Shown here: piece by piece, positions 37,864 through 47,059 of the stretch
How positions within the stretch are numbered: the stretch's first letter is position 1
Layout: every line of letters starts with the position of its first letter
IMG/VR virus record: IMGVR_UViG_3300050016_000116
Coordinates: 35,645 to 99,644 of that record
Direction: 5' to 3' (one strand)
Source of the DNA: a virus
Length of the DNA: 64,000 nt
Made by a program: the position numbers and the translations under genes
The notes under the pieces: generated by a model
What the model saw: the letters and a program-made list of their open reading frames with translations, nothing else
Told to the model about the DNA's origin: nothing
Database searches by the model: none

Positions 37864-40635
37864 ATGAAGCGAATCATCTTCTTCGCACTCACTATCGTGT
37901 GCGTTGTCGGAGTTGTCTTGGGGGTCGCATGCGTAACCCCTTCTTCGAACGACATGTTGTCTTTTGCTGATGCAGGCGAAGGAGGACGTTCGTTTGGAGC
38001 GGGTCAGAACTACGCGATCCCGGTTGGACCAGCGGGTCCTACTCCTCCCTTCGTCAATGGGCTCACTGACGCGTACCCCTACCCAACCGTTGCAGCTCTT
38101 CCGACAGTAGGAGGAACTCCGGGTACGTGTCCCTATTGGGATGATGCGGGCACCCTCCAGCACTCAACTACGTGTGGAGGTCCTGATGGGGCAATCCCCG
38201 TTACTGTCTTCTCGGGGGACCTCTATGGTCCAAACACTGGACCGCAAGGCATCAACAGCATCACGCCCGACGGCGGAGTGGGCGCCACGGTGCCATTCAA
38301 TGCGTCCACGCTGCAGTGGCCCGCGGGGGCGTCTCCAGGGCTCGTGCAGACGGCTGCCATCGACGGAGGGGGTGCGTCGGCCGTGATTGCGCCCCAGCAA
38401 TGCACGAACAGCGGAGACCCCGGGGGTCTCCATGTCGTTTTGGGCGCGAGTTGCGACGGAGGCGCTGGCGCAGCCGGCTTCACGGTCGGAACCGAGGCTG
38501 GTGCCAACTTCCTGGTCCAGGGCAACGGGCTGATCTACGGCGTCGGCTACGCCACACGCCCGAACGGGAACGACTACATCATCAGTTCTAGCGACAATCT
38601 GGGGCTCAATGCTCCGCTCGCAGCAGCCGATGGCGGCACAGGGGTCACGCTCAGGCAGAACAATCAACCACTAATTAACAGCCAAACCGGGTTCACTGAG
38701 TTCTACACTCAGAATGTGGCCTTTCAGTCGGGTCTCACGTACACGGCGCCGATCATCATCGCACCTAATACGCGCACGGCCAGCACGCCGCCAGGTGATG
38801 TGTACCTGCACGGGCAGGGCGCGATCGTGGGCGCGGGCGCGGGCGCTCAAAGTGGCGGACGGTTGCTGCTATCGGGCGGTGCGCAAGCGGACGGCGGCGC
38901 GGCAGGCGGCGTGCAGCTTGGCGTCGGCAGCCAGTTCGATGGTGGCACTGGCGAGAACACGAGCACGCTCTACAACGTATACGCGGAGACGGTGTGCGAC
39001 GGACCACTCACGTGCGGTGTAGCGCTAGGGCAAGGAGGCACCGGCATCCGCGGTACGGGGACGATCACGAGCGGCAATGGGTGGACGTGGTTCGCGCCGG
39101 CGATCACGGTCCCGACCACGGCCCCAACCGCGGGCACGCTGTGCTGGTCGGACACGTCCACGGGCGTTCTGACGTGCTGGACTGCAGGCGCAATAGCCCC
39201 CTTCATTGTCGGCTCAGGAGGTGGTGGCGGGACTCTGGTGGGGGACGCTGTTGGGCCCATCGGGTCGAACACGGTAGAGAAAATCTGGCACGCGCCGTTC
39301 GACGGCAACCTCGCGACCGCAACGACGGGGTGGGGCATCTACTGGAACCCGTCGAGCTCGGCCGACTGGAAGGCTGGTCCGCTCGACTTCGGCGTTGCCG
39401 GCTCGATCACTGGACTCCTCCCCGTTGCGAACGGTGGGTGGGCTACCTCCTCGACCCCATACGGCACGGCCGGCTACTGCTTCACGTCGAACGGCGGGAG
39501 CACCCCGCCGAGCTGGCAGGTTTGCCCAGGTGGGGTGGACGGCGGGGGAGGCGGAGGCGCACTGACAGTCGGCGGCGGCGGAGGCAGCTTCACCGCGGAC
39601 GTAACAGGCAGCATCTCGGGAACAAACATCCCCACGACGCTCGCGGCCATACAGGGCGTCACGCTCCTCGCGTCAGGAGGGCATGCCCCTACGAGCGGGC
39701 AGGTGCTCGGGTACAACGGCGTCGACTGGCTACCCGTTCCGAATTCGGGATGCGCGTCGATTGGGACGCTCGCGCAGGACGTCACTGCGAGCACACCGGC
39801 AACGTGCGGCGGCTCCGCAAACGCTGTCGTGGCGGGCATCGGTACGGGCCTGTCAAACGTACCCGTTCATGCAGGGACGCTTACGTGGGACACCAGCACC
39901 ACCCCGTACCTGTTCTACGGCGGCACCAACGCCTTCCAGATCCAGGGCTTCGGTGACATTGACCTCTTTCCGAGCGGCAACGCCATCATTAGCGCCGGGG
40001 GTGTCATCGATCTCGAGACCGCAGGGACGATCCGGGAGCAAGTCAACTCGACCAACGTGCAGTTCAATGTGAACACGTTGGAGTGGGCCAGCGCGGTCAG
40101 CGCGCCGAACCTGACTCAACTGCCAACGTCGAGCGGACCTGGACATACGATCACGATCTCGGGGCAGTCGACGTCGGGCGCCCTGCAGTCGGGCGGCGTC
40201 GTCGCTATCATCGGAGGCGGCAACGGCGCCGGTGGCATTCCCGGCGACGTGCAGCTGCAGAGCGTGACGACAGGCAATGCGTTGGGCCGAACGGACTCTA
40301 CTGGGGCCAAGTGGGTCACCGACAACGGGGTCCGACGCCACCTCAACGTACTCAGTTCTAGCTACCAGATCCTAACGTCAGATCACGTAGTAGAAATGAC
40401 CGGCACTGGCGCACAGGTGGACACGCTGCCGCATACACCGACCGTGGGGGACGAGTATGTGGTGTGCTGCCGGATCTCGGCGATATCAGGCTCCTGCACG
40501 CTCGCCGCCGGCAGCGGCCAGAGCATCAACGGCGCAACGAGCCTCCTGCTCGCGGCACCAACGTTCATCACGTGCGAGACCGTCTTGGCGGTGTCGAGCA
40601 CGCAGTTCGTGACGATTGCCGAGGTGCTGAAATGA
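37864..40635 (+). CDS. large secreted/lipoprotein-like fibre protein
   Basis: 923 aa. It begins with a signal sequence (MKRIIFFALTIVCVVGVVLGVAC) ending in a near-lipobox GVAC at Cys 24. The rest is Gly/Ala/Thr-rich with repeated phage-fibre elements: TGFTEFYTQNVAFQ, SGGRLLLSGGAQADGG, SGALQSGGVVAIIGG, FNVNTLEWASAVSAPNLTQ and TGAQVDTLPHTPTVGDEYVVCC, the C-terminal part of many tail-fibre proteins. The first about 130 codons match the style of neighbours; from about 38.26 kb codon choice changes (more GGC/GCC), suggesting a mosaic. A signal peptide on a fibre is odd. ATGA overlap with the next gene. Confidence 0.62.
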   Translation: MKRIIFFALTIVCVVGVVLGVACVTPSSNDMLSFADAGEGGRSFGAGQNYAIPVGPAGPTPPFVNGLTDAYPYPTVAALPTVGGTPGTCPYWDDAGTLQHSTTCGGPDGAIPVTVFSGDLYGPNTGPQGINSITPDGGVGATVPFNASTLQWPAGASPGLVQTAAIDGGGASAVIAPQQCTNSGDPGGLHVVLGASCDGGAGAAGFTVGTEAGANFLVQGNGLIYGVGYATRPNGNDYIISSSDNLGLNAPLAAADGGTGVTLRQNNQPLINSQTGFTEFYTQNVAFQSGLTYTAPIIIAPNTRTASTPPGDVYLHGQGAIVGAGAGAQSGGRLLLSGGAQADGGAAGGVQLGVGSQFDGGTGENTSTLYNVYAETVCDGPLTCGVALGQGGTGIRGTGTITSGNGWTWFAPAITVPTTAPTAGTLCWSDTSTGVLTCWTAGAIAPFIVGSGGGGGTLVGDAVGPIGSNTVEKIWHAPFDGNLATATTGWGIYWNPSSSADWKAGPLDFGVAGSITGLLPVANGGWATSSTPYGTAGYCFTSNGGSTPPSWQVCPGGVDGGGGGGALTVGGGGGSFTADVTGSISGTNIPTTLAAIQGVTLLASGGHAPTSGQVLGYNGVDWLPVPNSGCASIGTLAQDVTASTPATCGGSANAVVAGIGTGLSNVPVHAGTLTWDTSTTPYLFYGGTNAFQIQGFGDIDLFPSGNAIISAGGVIDLETAGTIREQVNSTNVQFNVNTLEWASAVSAPNLTQLPTSSGPGHTITISGQSTSGALQSGGVVAIIGGGNGAGGIPGDVQLQSVTTGNALGRTDSTGAKWVTDNGVRRHLNVLSSSYQILTSDHVVEMTGTGAQVDTLPHTPTVGDEYVVCCRISAISGSCTLAAGSGQSINGATSLLLAAPTFITCETVLAVSSTQFVTIAEVLK

Positions 40636-41474
40636 GAGCGAACAAGCGGGCACTGTTTCTCCTGGTGCTGGTAACGGCCGCTGTTGTGGTGGCCTTGTAC
40701 GGCGTTTCCAATGCGCAGCAGTACAGCCCAAGCGGCGGCAACACCTTCGGAGGCTTGACAGCGGTGGACGCTACCGCACCGCTCGTACTGACGGTTAGCG
40801 GGACGACCGTGGTGGGCTCTATCTTGGCGTCCACGGACAGCGTGCCTGGGAGCATGAGCGCGGCGGACAAGACGAAGCTCGATGGGATTACGGCGGGATC
40901 AAACACCGTGAACGGCCTAACGTCCCTCACGGGCAGCGTCACCGCGAGCGGGCCAGGCGCGAGCGCCGCGACAGTCGTACAGGTAGACGGCACGGGCACG
41001 GCCACCATCGTGGACGGTGGGACAGCAGCGAACATCGTCGCAACGCAGACCGCATTCGCCTCGGGCAACAAGAACGCTGTCTACAGCGCTCGACAGCGTG
41101 TGCAGACAACGGACGGCACCACCGCGGTTATCTGCTGCCAGTACACGCCGACGAATGACGAGGTGGACCGCTGGAACGTGACCATCACCGCGCGCGATGC
41201 GCAGGGCGACGGAGGCAGCGAGAAATACGGCAGCTTCGGCACGGGCGACATGTCGTTCGTGAGCAACCGTTTTGGCTCTGGGGCGCCTACGCTTTCTCCG
41301 TCGACTCCGGTGCAGATCAACATCGGCGGGGCCGGGTTCTCGGACGGTGCAGTGTGGAACATGACGCTGGCTGCCGTTGTGAGCACCAGCACGGTGCTTA
41401 TCGAGGTCACTGGCGTGCGCGGGTACAACCCAATCACCGTGGACTGCTCATGCGAAGCGCAGACGGGACAATGA
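40632..41474 (+). CDS. secreted fibre-like protein
   Basis: 280 aa, signal peptide (ALFLLVLVTAAVVVALYGVSNA, type I cleavage before QQY). SMSAADKTKLDGI is the hallmark trimer-forming element of phage tail fibres and collagen-like proteins. The C-terminus is beta-rich and ends in a Cys-containing strand. Same foreign-looking codon style as the preceding gene. Coupled to both neighbours. Confidence 0.65.
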   Translation: MRANKRALFLLVLVTAAVVVALYGVSNAQQYSPSGGNTFGGLTAVDATAPLVLTVSGTTVVGSILASTDSVPGSMSAADKTKLDGITAGSNTVNGLTSLTGSVTASGPGASAATVVQVDGTGTATIVDGGTAANIVATQTAFASGNKNAVYSARQRVQTTDGTTAVICCQYTPTNDEVDRWNVTITARDAQGDGGSEKYGSFGTGDMSFVSNRFGSGAPTLSPSTPVQINIGGAGFSDGAVWNMTLAAVVSTSTVLIEVTGVRGYNPITVDCSCEAQTGQ

Positions 41475-42406
41475 GACGCCTCTTTCCACTGTTCTTGGTC
41501 CTGCTCGCGCTGCTACCAGGCGAGCGACACGCTGCGGCCATGCGCTCGCTCGATTCGGTCCCCGCGATGCGTGGATCTGGGTTCGCACCTCCGGTGCCGC
41601 AGGTACCACCGCGCCTGTCCGCTGCCGTACTGTGGCTACGTGCGGATGCGATCCAGGGGGTCGCGAACGCGGGCGCGGTTACGACGTGGCCAGATCGCAG
41701 TGCGACTGCTGCAGTCTTCGTGCAGGCAACGACAGCAAACAAGCCCGTCTGGAATGCGTCGGATATTACCTATTTCGGTGGCCAGCCCTCGATTACGTCA
41801 ACCGCCTCCAAGTTTTTGGAGTCCGTTGGCAACGTGGTCCAGGCGCAGCCATTCACTCTCTATGCGATCGCCGCAACCACGTCAGTCTCTACGTACCAGG
41901 TGGTGATGTCCAACTCGGGCGATTCGTTCGAATTTGGCTTCAAGACGACAGCCTACTATGCATACGCCCCGACCAATACGTGGGGGGTGGCCACCGGCGG
42001 CGCCGCACACCTGATCTGCTACGAGGCCAGCGGCGCATCGAGCGCGATGTATGTCGACTCGTCTACCGTCGCCAAGACGCTCGCTACCGGCACCGGGAAC
42101 ACGACTGGCGCGTTCGCTGGGCAGGCGGTTGTCGGGTTCAAGACCGGCACCATCGGGCTGATCGGCAACCTCGCAGAGATCATCCTGTACCCCGGGCTGG
42201 ACTCGGCCGCGCAGCGCGCGGATGTCTTCGTCTACGCTGCCAACCACTACCACCTAGCGGTCGCAGCAGCCGATGGCGACCCAGACTGGCGACTCGCGCT
42301 CCTCTACGTGCCGCCCGCAACCGACGTGGGGCCCGCGCTGACAGGTTGGCCGTATCCGACGGTCACCCCGGTCTCGTATGAGGCGAACTACTGGGGCGGG
42401 ATCTGA
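41471..42406 (+). CDS. secreted concanavalin/LamG-like protein
   Basis: 311 aa. Signal peptide (RRLFPLFLVLLALLPGERHAAA). VLWLRADAIQGVANAGAVTTWPDRSATA...FGGQPSITSTASKFLES is the repeated pattern of concanavalin A/LamG-like beta-sandwich domains (LWLRADAG...V..W.DxSG...), followed by IGNLAEIILYPGLDSAAQRADVFVYAANHY. Such domains bind carbohydrate; it may be an adhesin. Coupled to neighbours. Confidence 0.7.
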   Translation: MRRLFPLFLVLLALLPGERHAAAMRSLDSVPAMRGSGFAPPVPQVPPRLSAAVLWLRADAIQGVANAGAVTTWPDRSATAAVFVQATTANKPVWNASDITYFGGQPSITSTASKFLESVGNVVQAQPFTLYAIAATTSVSTYQVVMSNSGDSFEFGFKTTAYYAYAPTNTWGVATGGAAHLICYEASGASSAMYVDSSTVAKTLATGTGNTTGAFAGQAVVGFKTGTIGLIGNLAEIILYPGLDSAAQRADVFVYAANHYHLAVAAADGDPDWRLALLYVPPATDVGPALTGWPYPTVTPVSYEANYWGGI

Positions 42407-42483
42407 TGACCGCCCCGCCCCTCGACGAGCTGCTGCGCAAATACCTCGCCACCGAGCCCATTGAGGAATCCTCGGATGTCTGA
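42406..42483 (+). CDS. 25-aa peptide
   Basis: TGATG overlap with the preceding gene; acidic helix (PLDELLRKYLATEPIEESSD). It overlaps the start of the next small ORF by 8 nt, consistent with coupling. Confidence 0.4.
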   Translation: MTAPPLDELLRKYLATEPIEESSDV

Positions 42484-42610
42484 TGACAGGCTCGACGTCG
42501 TACTGAGCAAGCTCGACTCGATGGAGCGTCGGTTCGAGTCCTTCGTTCCGAAGTGGTTGGAGTGCATCAATCAGTGTTCGAAGGGACCGGCAGTGGAGTG
42601 GCCCCACTGA
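42476..42610 (+). CDS. 44-aa hypothetical peptide
   Basis: Amphipathic helix (DDRLDVVLSKLDSMERRFESFV) as in small haemolysin/XhlA- or coiled-coil-type phage peptides, then a Cys-containing tail. Coupled to the preceding ORF. Confidence 0.45.
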   Translation: MSDDRLDVVLSKLDSMERRFESFVPKWLECINQCSKGPAVEWPH

Positions 42611-42638
42611 ACCGTGTGACACCTACGACCGGGACGGG

Positions 42639-42644
42639 TAGGCT
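42639..42644 (+). promoter_or_regulatory. -10-like TAGGCT, with GTGACA 17 nt upstream
   Basis: GTGACA, 17 bp, TAGGCT: reasonable sigma-70-like promoter, leader with GGGAGAGG before ATG 42671. Confidence 0.45.
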
Positions 42645-42670
42645 CCACACACGATGAAGAGGGAGAGGTC

Positions 42671-43174
42671 ATGAAGTTTCCGTTGATCTGGAAGCGTTTC
42701 ACTGCACCGACCGGAAAGCAGCTCGGGCTGGGTACGGATGCCGCGCCGACAAACGCGAACCCAATCCCTTCTGCAACGGTCACTGACAACATCCTGTCTT
42801 CGCGAGCAGTCGGGAAGAACGGGAACTCCGCCAGGCGTATCGCGACCATCTGTCGCTACATCGGCGCTGGCGCACTCGTGCAGCTCCCCATCCAGGCGTT
42901 CGTCTACGACACGGGGTTGGGGTTGTGGTTCCCTCTCGCATCTCCCGGGGTGCAGTTCCCCAACCCCCCTCTCATCGCGCCCAACGGACCCCCCACGTAC
43001 TTTGATCTGGTGGTCCCGATCGACAACATCCCGACCACGACCACACTTCAAGGTCCGGAGTCGGGAGCGCCCCAGATCGTCTTCATCGTCGGGGCTCCGG
43101 TGAACCCGGCACCGGGCGCGGGGGAGTACGACTTCGCTGCGTGCTTCGATCTCGCGGCTGCGTTCGGTCCCTGA
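42671..43174 (+). CDS. hypothetical head/neck-associated protein
   Basis: 167 aa, GGGAGAGG upstream. Beta-rich (ARRIATICRYIGAGALVQLPIQAFVYDTGLGLWFPLASPG; PTYFDLVVPIDNIPTTTTLQG). Opens the head gene module before the portal, so perhaps a decoration or head-closure protein; no family recognised. Confidence 0.6.
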   Translation: MKFPLIWKRFTAPTGKQLGLGTDAAPTNANPIPSATVTDNILSSRAVGKNGNSARRIATICRYIGAGALVQLPIQAFVYDTGLGLWFPLASPGVQFPNPPLIAPNGPPTYFDLVVPIDNIPTTTTLQGPESGAPQIVFIVGAPVNPAPGAGEYDFAACFDLAAAFGP

Positions 43175-43180
43175 TTCCTC

Positions 43181-43483
43181 GTGAAGCTCCTGGAGGCTGT
43201 TCGCGTTCGGATTGGCGAAGGGCTCATCCACCTGGGGACGAGGGTGCTGGGTTTGGACTTCGCTACCCTGGAAGGATTCGAAAAGCGCTTTTCGAATCCC
43301 GAGGATGACGAGGAGGAAGACCACGACGTAGCGCTGGCTCAACCTGTCGTCATCACTGAGCTAGCGCAGGAGATGATAAGACAGGGGAGACCGATGCCCC
43401 CTCCCGCTCCTTCCCCTCCTCGTCCACCTCCCACGGGGAGCATCGCGGCAAGGATGCTTGCTGCCAATCGTTCTCGCCGGTAG
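43181..43483 (+). CDS. hypothetical protein containing the palindrome
   Basis: 100 aa, GTG start. N-terminal helix (EAVRVRIGEGLIHLGTRVLGL), then the palindrome read in frame as GFEKRFSNP, an acidic stretch (DDEEEDHD), a helix and a Pro-rich tail. The palindrome falls in the linker between domains and has kept the frame open. Confidence 0.6.
   Translation: MKLLEAVRVRIGEGLIHLGTRVLGLDFATLEGFEKRFSNPEDDEEEDHDVALAQPVVITELAQEMIRQGRPMPPPAPSPPRPPPTGSIAARMLAANRSRR
43274..43299. repeat. palindrome copy 8 (26 bp), inside a coding sequence
   Basis: Full 26-bp form in the 43181 gene, 26 bp in reading frame 3 compared with copies 2 and 4, giving different peptides. Confidence 0.97.
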
Positions 43484-43498
43484 GAAAAGAGACCTCAC

Positions 43499-45322
43499 AT
43501 GAATATGGTCCCGGTGGGTATGACGTCATTCGGAACAACGGGAGGTGGAGCCTCTTCGTTCCGCGCACGCACGTTCCTCGATGCGCAGCGTTGGGCAGAT
43601 CTCGATCGGCGTCTCTCCTACTTCGACTGCACCCAGCACAACTTCAAGAAGTACGATTGGGACGGGCGAATCCTCATGCCGTCTGGGGGGAACTTCAACG
43701 TCACCCAGCCGTTCCTCGGAGGGCAGCAGCCGTCTTTCTACGTTCCCCTGCGCCAACGACGTCCTGCTGCCCCCTATCGACTCGCGCGGGTCATCGTCAA
43801 GGCGTTCACCACGATGCTCTTCGGGGAAGGTCGCTTCCCGCGCTTTCACGTGGAGGGGGACTCGGACACCGAGGACTACGCCCACGCGCTTGTGAAGGCG
43901 CTGAAGCTCCCCACGAAGATGATCCGCGCCAGGAACTACGGTGGGTCCACGGGAGCGGTCGGGATGTCCTGGGGCTTCCTCGAAGGGAAGCCGCGATGTC
44001 AGCCCCACAACGTGCGCGACCTCTTCGTTCACGAGTGGGAGGATCGCGAGGAGTGCATTCCGCGGCATGTCACCGAACTCTACCGCTCGGAGGTGGAGGA
44101 GTGGGACAGCTCGAAGCGGCGCTACGTCACGAACGTGTACCTGAATCGACGTGACTGGACACCCAACGTCGACATCGTCTTCATGCCCGCGAAGCTCGAA
44201 CCGGGGAAGGAGGCGCAGTGGATCCCGGACCTCACGAAGAGTTCGAAGCACGATGACGGGGAGATCCACTTCACGTGGATTCAGAACCAACCGGATGACA
44301 ACCCTGACTCCGTTCCAGACTACGAAGGGCTCTTTGAGAACTTTGACTCTCTGGACATCATCCTCTCTGTCATCACCAGAGGTGCCACTCTCAACCTTGA
44401 TCCCACCCTCGTTCTGAAGATGGATCCCGACCTCATCAACGCGATGGGCGTGCGCAAGGGTTCAGAGAATGCACTTGTGGTCGGCGAAGAAGGTGGTGCC
44501 GAGTACATGGAGCTGGATGGCAAGAGCATCGATGCTGGCATCAATCTCTTCAATGCAAAGAGGAAGGCGATCCTTGAAGTCGCGCAGTGCGTGCTCCCCA
44601 ACCCCGACGAGATCACTGCCAACGGGACTTCCTCCGTTGCGATGAAGCTTCTCTACCAGCCGATGCTGGGGCAGCTTGATGTTCTCCGTGAGCAGTACGC
44701 AGATGGGATGAGCCGGATGATCATGACGATGATCGCGATCTCCCGCGCGACCGGGCGATCCACCGTCACCGTCTACAACGAGCAGAACGAACCCTCCGAG
44801 GTCCAGCGGGAGATCCTTCTCCCGCAGAAGGTCACGGAGGAGGATGAGCTGGATGACGACGGGACTCCCACCGGGGAGAAGAAGACCATCCGGGAGGACC
44901 GGAACCCGGGAGACGGTGAGGATTGCGAGGCGCAATGGGGCCCGTACTTCCCTCCGACCCCGAATGACCAGAGTGTCACCGCTACGACCCTGTCGCTCGC
45001 AACTGGCGCTCAGCCCTTCATGAGCACGCAGACCGCGACGGAGATCTTCATGCAGGTCTTCAATCGCAGGCCCCAGGACGAGCTACAACGTGTTCAGCGG
45101 GAGAAGGATGCGAATCAGGCTCAGCAGAGTCAGATGTTTGCAGCAGGGGCCCCGGGAGGGGCTGTAAGCTCTCCTGGTCAGTTGCCTCCAGGAGCCAAGC
45201 CGAAGGGGGGAAAACCTCTAGGCGGGGCTCCTAAGCCCAGCGTTGGTCCAAAGAAGGGGGCTATGGGAACCGGGACGGAGTCTGGTCCACCGAGTCCGAA
45301 ACCTGGGTCTCAGATCGAGTAG
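43499..45322 (+). CDS. portal protein (SPP1 gp6-like)
   Basis: 607 aa, the second gene of the head module and directly followed by the gp7-like head protein. RLARVIVKAFTTMLFGEGRFPRF, the wing/clip region with LFVHEWEDREECIPRHVTELYRSE, FTWIQNQPDDNPDSVPDYEGLFENFDSLDIILSV and the long crown helices (SVAMKLLYQPMLGQLDVLREQYADGMSRMI) follow the Gp6 portal layout. It forms the dodecameric vertex ring through which DNA is packaged. C-terminal 100 residues are Pro/Gly/Lys-rich and disordered. Confidence 0.85.
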   Translation: MNMVPVGMTSFGTTGGGASSFRARTFLDAQRWADLDRRLSYFDCTQHNFKKYDWDGRILMPSGGNFNVTQPFLGGQQPSFYVPLRQRRPAAPYRLARVIVKAFTTMLFGEGRFPRFHVEGDSDTEDYAHALVKALKLPTKMIRARNYGGSTGAVGMSWGFLEGKPRCQPHNVRDLFVHEWEDREECIPRHVTELYRSEVEEWDSSKRRYVTNVYLNRRDWTPNVDIVFMPAKLEPGKEAQWIPDLTKSSKHDDGEIHFTWIQNQPDDNPDSVPDYEGLFENFDSLDIILSVITRGATLNLDPTLVLKMDPDLINAMGVRKGSENALVVGEEGGAEYMELDGKSIDAGINLFNAKRKAILEVAQCVLPNPDEITANGTSSVAMKLLYQPMLGQLDVLREQYADGMSRMIMTMIAISRATGRSTVTVYNEQNEPSEVQREILLPQKVTEEDELDDDGTPTGEKKTIREDRNPGDGEDCEAQWGPYFPPTPNDQSVTATTLSLATGAQPFMSTQTATEIFMQVFNRRPQDELQRVQREKDANQAQQSQMFAAGAPGGAVSSPGQLPPGAKPKGGKPLGGAPKPSVGPKKGAMGTGTESGPPSPKPGSQIE

Positions 45323-45325
45323 TTC

Positions 45326-46420
45326 GTGACTTCCGGTCTTTCCCTCGCGCATGAGACGCTTCTGTCCAACCGGGCGGAAGCGCTCAACCTCGCCAACGGC
45401 AAGGGACTGCGGGACACCAAGGTGCTCCTGGAGGAAGCAGCCAGGGATCTGAAGAAGCGCATCTCTCAGCGGGTTCGACCGGGCAAGGACGACACCTTCA
45501 CGCTGGCGCAGCTCAAGACCACACTCGCGCAAGTCGAAGATGTCACCCGTGGGCTCGTGCAGGGGATCCAGACGAACCTTCTCGACACGGGGGACGTTGC
45601 AGCCAATCTCGCTGCCAGCGACACCATCGACTACCTGCGCACCGCAGACAAAGCGTTCCGAGGAGTGGGGGTTCAGCCGCTCGCGTTGAAGGAAGTGACG
45701 ATGTTGGACGCGGCGACCCAAGGTGTTCGCTCTTCTATCCTCTCGCGTCTCGCGTCCTCGGGGGAACCGATCGAAGGGGCGGACGAAGAGCCCCATCCTG
45801 CGAAGATGGGGATCCTCCAGCGCTACGGAGTCGAGACCATCGGAAACTTCGAGAGGGTGTTGCAGCGCGGGCTCATCACGCGGAAGTCGTGGAGTGCGAT
45901 GGAAGCGGAGATCACGGAACAGAGTCCGTTCCTCCAAGGGCAACCCGCATGGTGGGCAACTCGCATTGTCAGAACTGAAGCAATGTCCGCCTACAACGCT
46001 GCCGGTTGGGAGAGCATCCGCGAAGCTGATGACCAGCTCGAAGACATGGTGAAGTTCCTCGCTGCCACGTTTGATGACCGAACGGGAGCTGACTCCTATG
46101 CGGTGCATGGGCAATGCCGGCGACCCGAGCAAGCGTTCCAGAGTTGGTACGGGTTTTACCAGCACCCCCCGAATCGACCCAACGATCGTGAGATCGTGGT
46201 GCCTCATCGCATCTCTTGGAAGATCCCTCCCTACCTCGCTGCACGTTCGGATGAAGAGGTGGCGAGAGTGTGGAAACTCGAAGGGAACAAGAAGGGAGTT
46301 CCTCCGCGTCCTCCTATCACCACAGTTGAGTTCTCCTTGTTCGGCAAAGAGCCGGAGAAGAAGCTGCCTGCCAAGACACCAGAGTTGGAGGAGAGTCCCG
46401 AGGACATTGACGCTCATTGA
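45326..46420 (+). CDS. minor head / phage head morphogenesis protein (SPP1 gp7/Mu F-like)
   Basis: 364 aa, GTG start 3 nt after the portal stop. The C-terminal domain is the head-morphogenesis signature: RIVRTEAMSAYNAAGWESI, ATFDDRTGADSYAVHGQ and FQHPPNRPNDRE-like segment (YQHPPNRPNDREIVVPHR). N-terminal 150 residues are helical. Injected or assembled with the portal in relatives. Ends with an acidic tail. Confidence 0.85.
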   Translation: MTSGLSLAHETLLSNRAEALNLANGKGLRDTKVLLEEAARDLKKRISQRVRPGKDDTFTLAQLKTTLAQVEDVTRGLVQGIQTNLLDTGDVAANLAASDTIDYLRTADKAFRGVGVQPLALKEVTMLDAATQGVRSSILSRLASSGEPIEGADEEPHPAKMGILQRYGVETIGNFERVLQRGLITRKSWSAMEAEITEQSPFLQGQPAWWATRIVRTEAMSAYNAAGWESIREADDQLEDMVKFLAATFDDRTGADSYAVHGQCRRPEQAFQSWYGFYQHPPNRPNDREIVVPHRISWKIPPYLAARSDEEVARVWKLEGNKKGVPPRPPITTVEFSLFGKEPEKKLPAKTPELEESPEDIDAH

Positions 46421-46465
46421 GGGCAACGGTGGACGAGTAGCCACGCTTCGGGTACCACTCAGGGA

Positions 46466-46489
46466 GATTCGAAAAGCGCTTTTCGAATC
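46466..46489. repeat. palindrome copy 9 (24 bp)
   Basis: 24-bp form; ends 17 nt before ATG 46507. Confidence 0.97.
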
Positions 46490-46506
46490 ACGTAGGGAGT
46501 GGCCAC

Positions 46507-46722
46507 ATGAGCGTCTTCAAGCCCAAGTCGACACCGACAACCAATGAGAACGAGACGCGGCCTGTCGCAGCTCCTCTCCAGGGCAAGGAGGTTGCTCACT
46601 CCCGAGACACGGGCGATCCTCTGCCGCAGTCGAGCACCGACACTCCTGACCATCCCCCGGAGATTGCGTGGCCGGTGGCGGGTGGTCAGGATGACCGCAA
46701 GCCGTTCAAGTCCCTCAAGTAG
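46507..46722 (+). CDS. hypothetical low-complexity protein
   Basis: 71 aa, Pro/Thr/Asp-rich and probably disordered (NENETRPVAAPLQGKEV; GGQDDRKPFKSLK). Its tail KPFKSLK echoes PFKGMK of the next protein, suggesting duplicated, related small proteins. Confidence 0.55.
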   Translation: MSVFKPKSTPTTNENETRPVAAPLQGKEVAHSRDTGDPLPQSSTDTPDHPPEIAWPVAGGQDDRKPFKSLK

Positions 46723-46746
46723 GTCCAACCCTAAGGAGCAGTCATC

Positions 46747-47052
46747 ATGGCTCAGAATCCCGCGTCTCCCCCCTTCGCGTCTCCCTCGGGTCAGCCCAAG
46801 GGGCAGGAGCCGACTTCCAGCGGCGCTCACAACTTCGTCAAGGACCCGACCTCGGGTTCAGGCGCGGGTGGGGGACAGAAGGACATCATGAAGTCCCGTC
46901 CGCAAAGCGAGGCGCGTTCCGAGAACGAGCCGAACCCCCAGGAGATCCCGAAGGGCGGCAAGATCCTCAAGGCGGACCCTTCCCCGCTCCAGAGGAACGA
47001 CTTCGACGCAGTGGGCCCGCAGCCCAAGGCGCCCTTCAAGGGCATGAAGTAA
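46747..47052 (+). CDS. hypothetical low-complexity protein
   Basis: 101 aa, AAGGAGC upstream. Disordered, Pro/Ser/Lys-rich (PFASPSGQPKGQEPTSSG; NEPNPQEIPKGGKILKADP), ending APFKGMK. Possibly a head accessory or scaffold-like small protein. Confidence 0.55.
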   Translation: MAQNPASPPFASPSGQPKGQEPTSSGAHNFVKDPTSGSGAGGGQKDIMKSRPQSEARSENEPNPQEIPKGGKILKADPSPLQRNDFDAVGPQPKAPFKGMK

Positions 47053-47059
47053 ACAGCCG

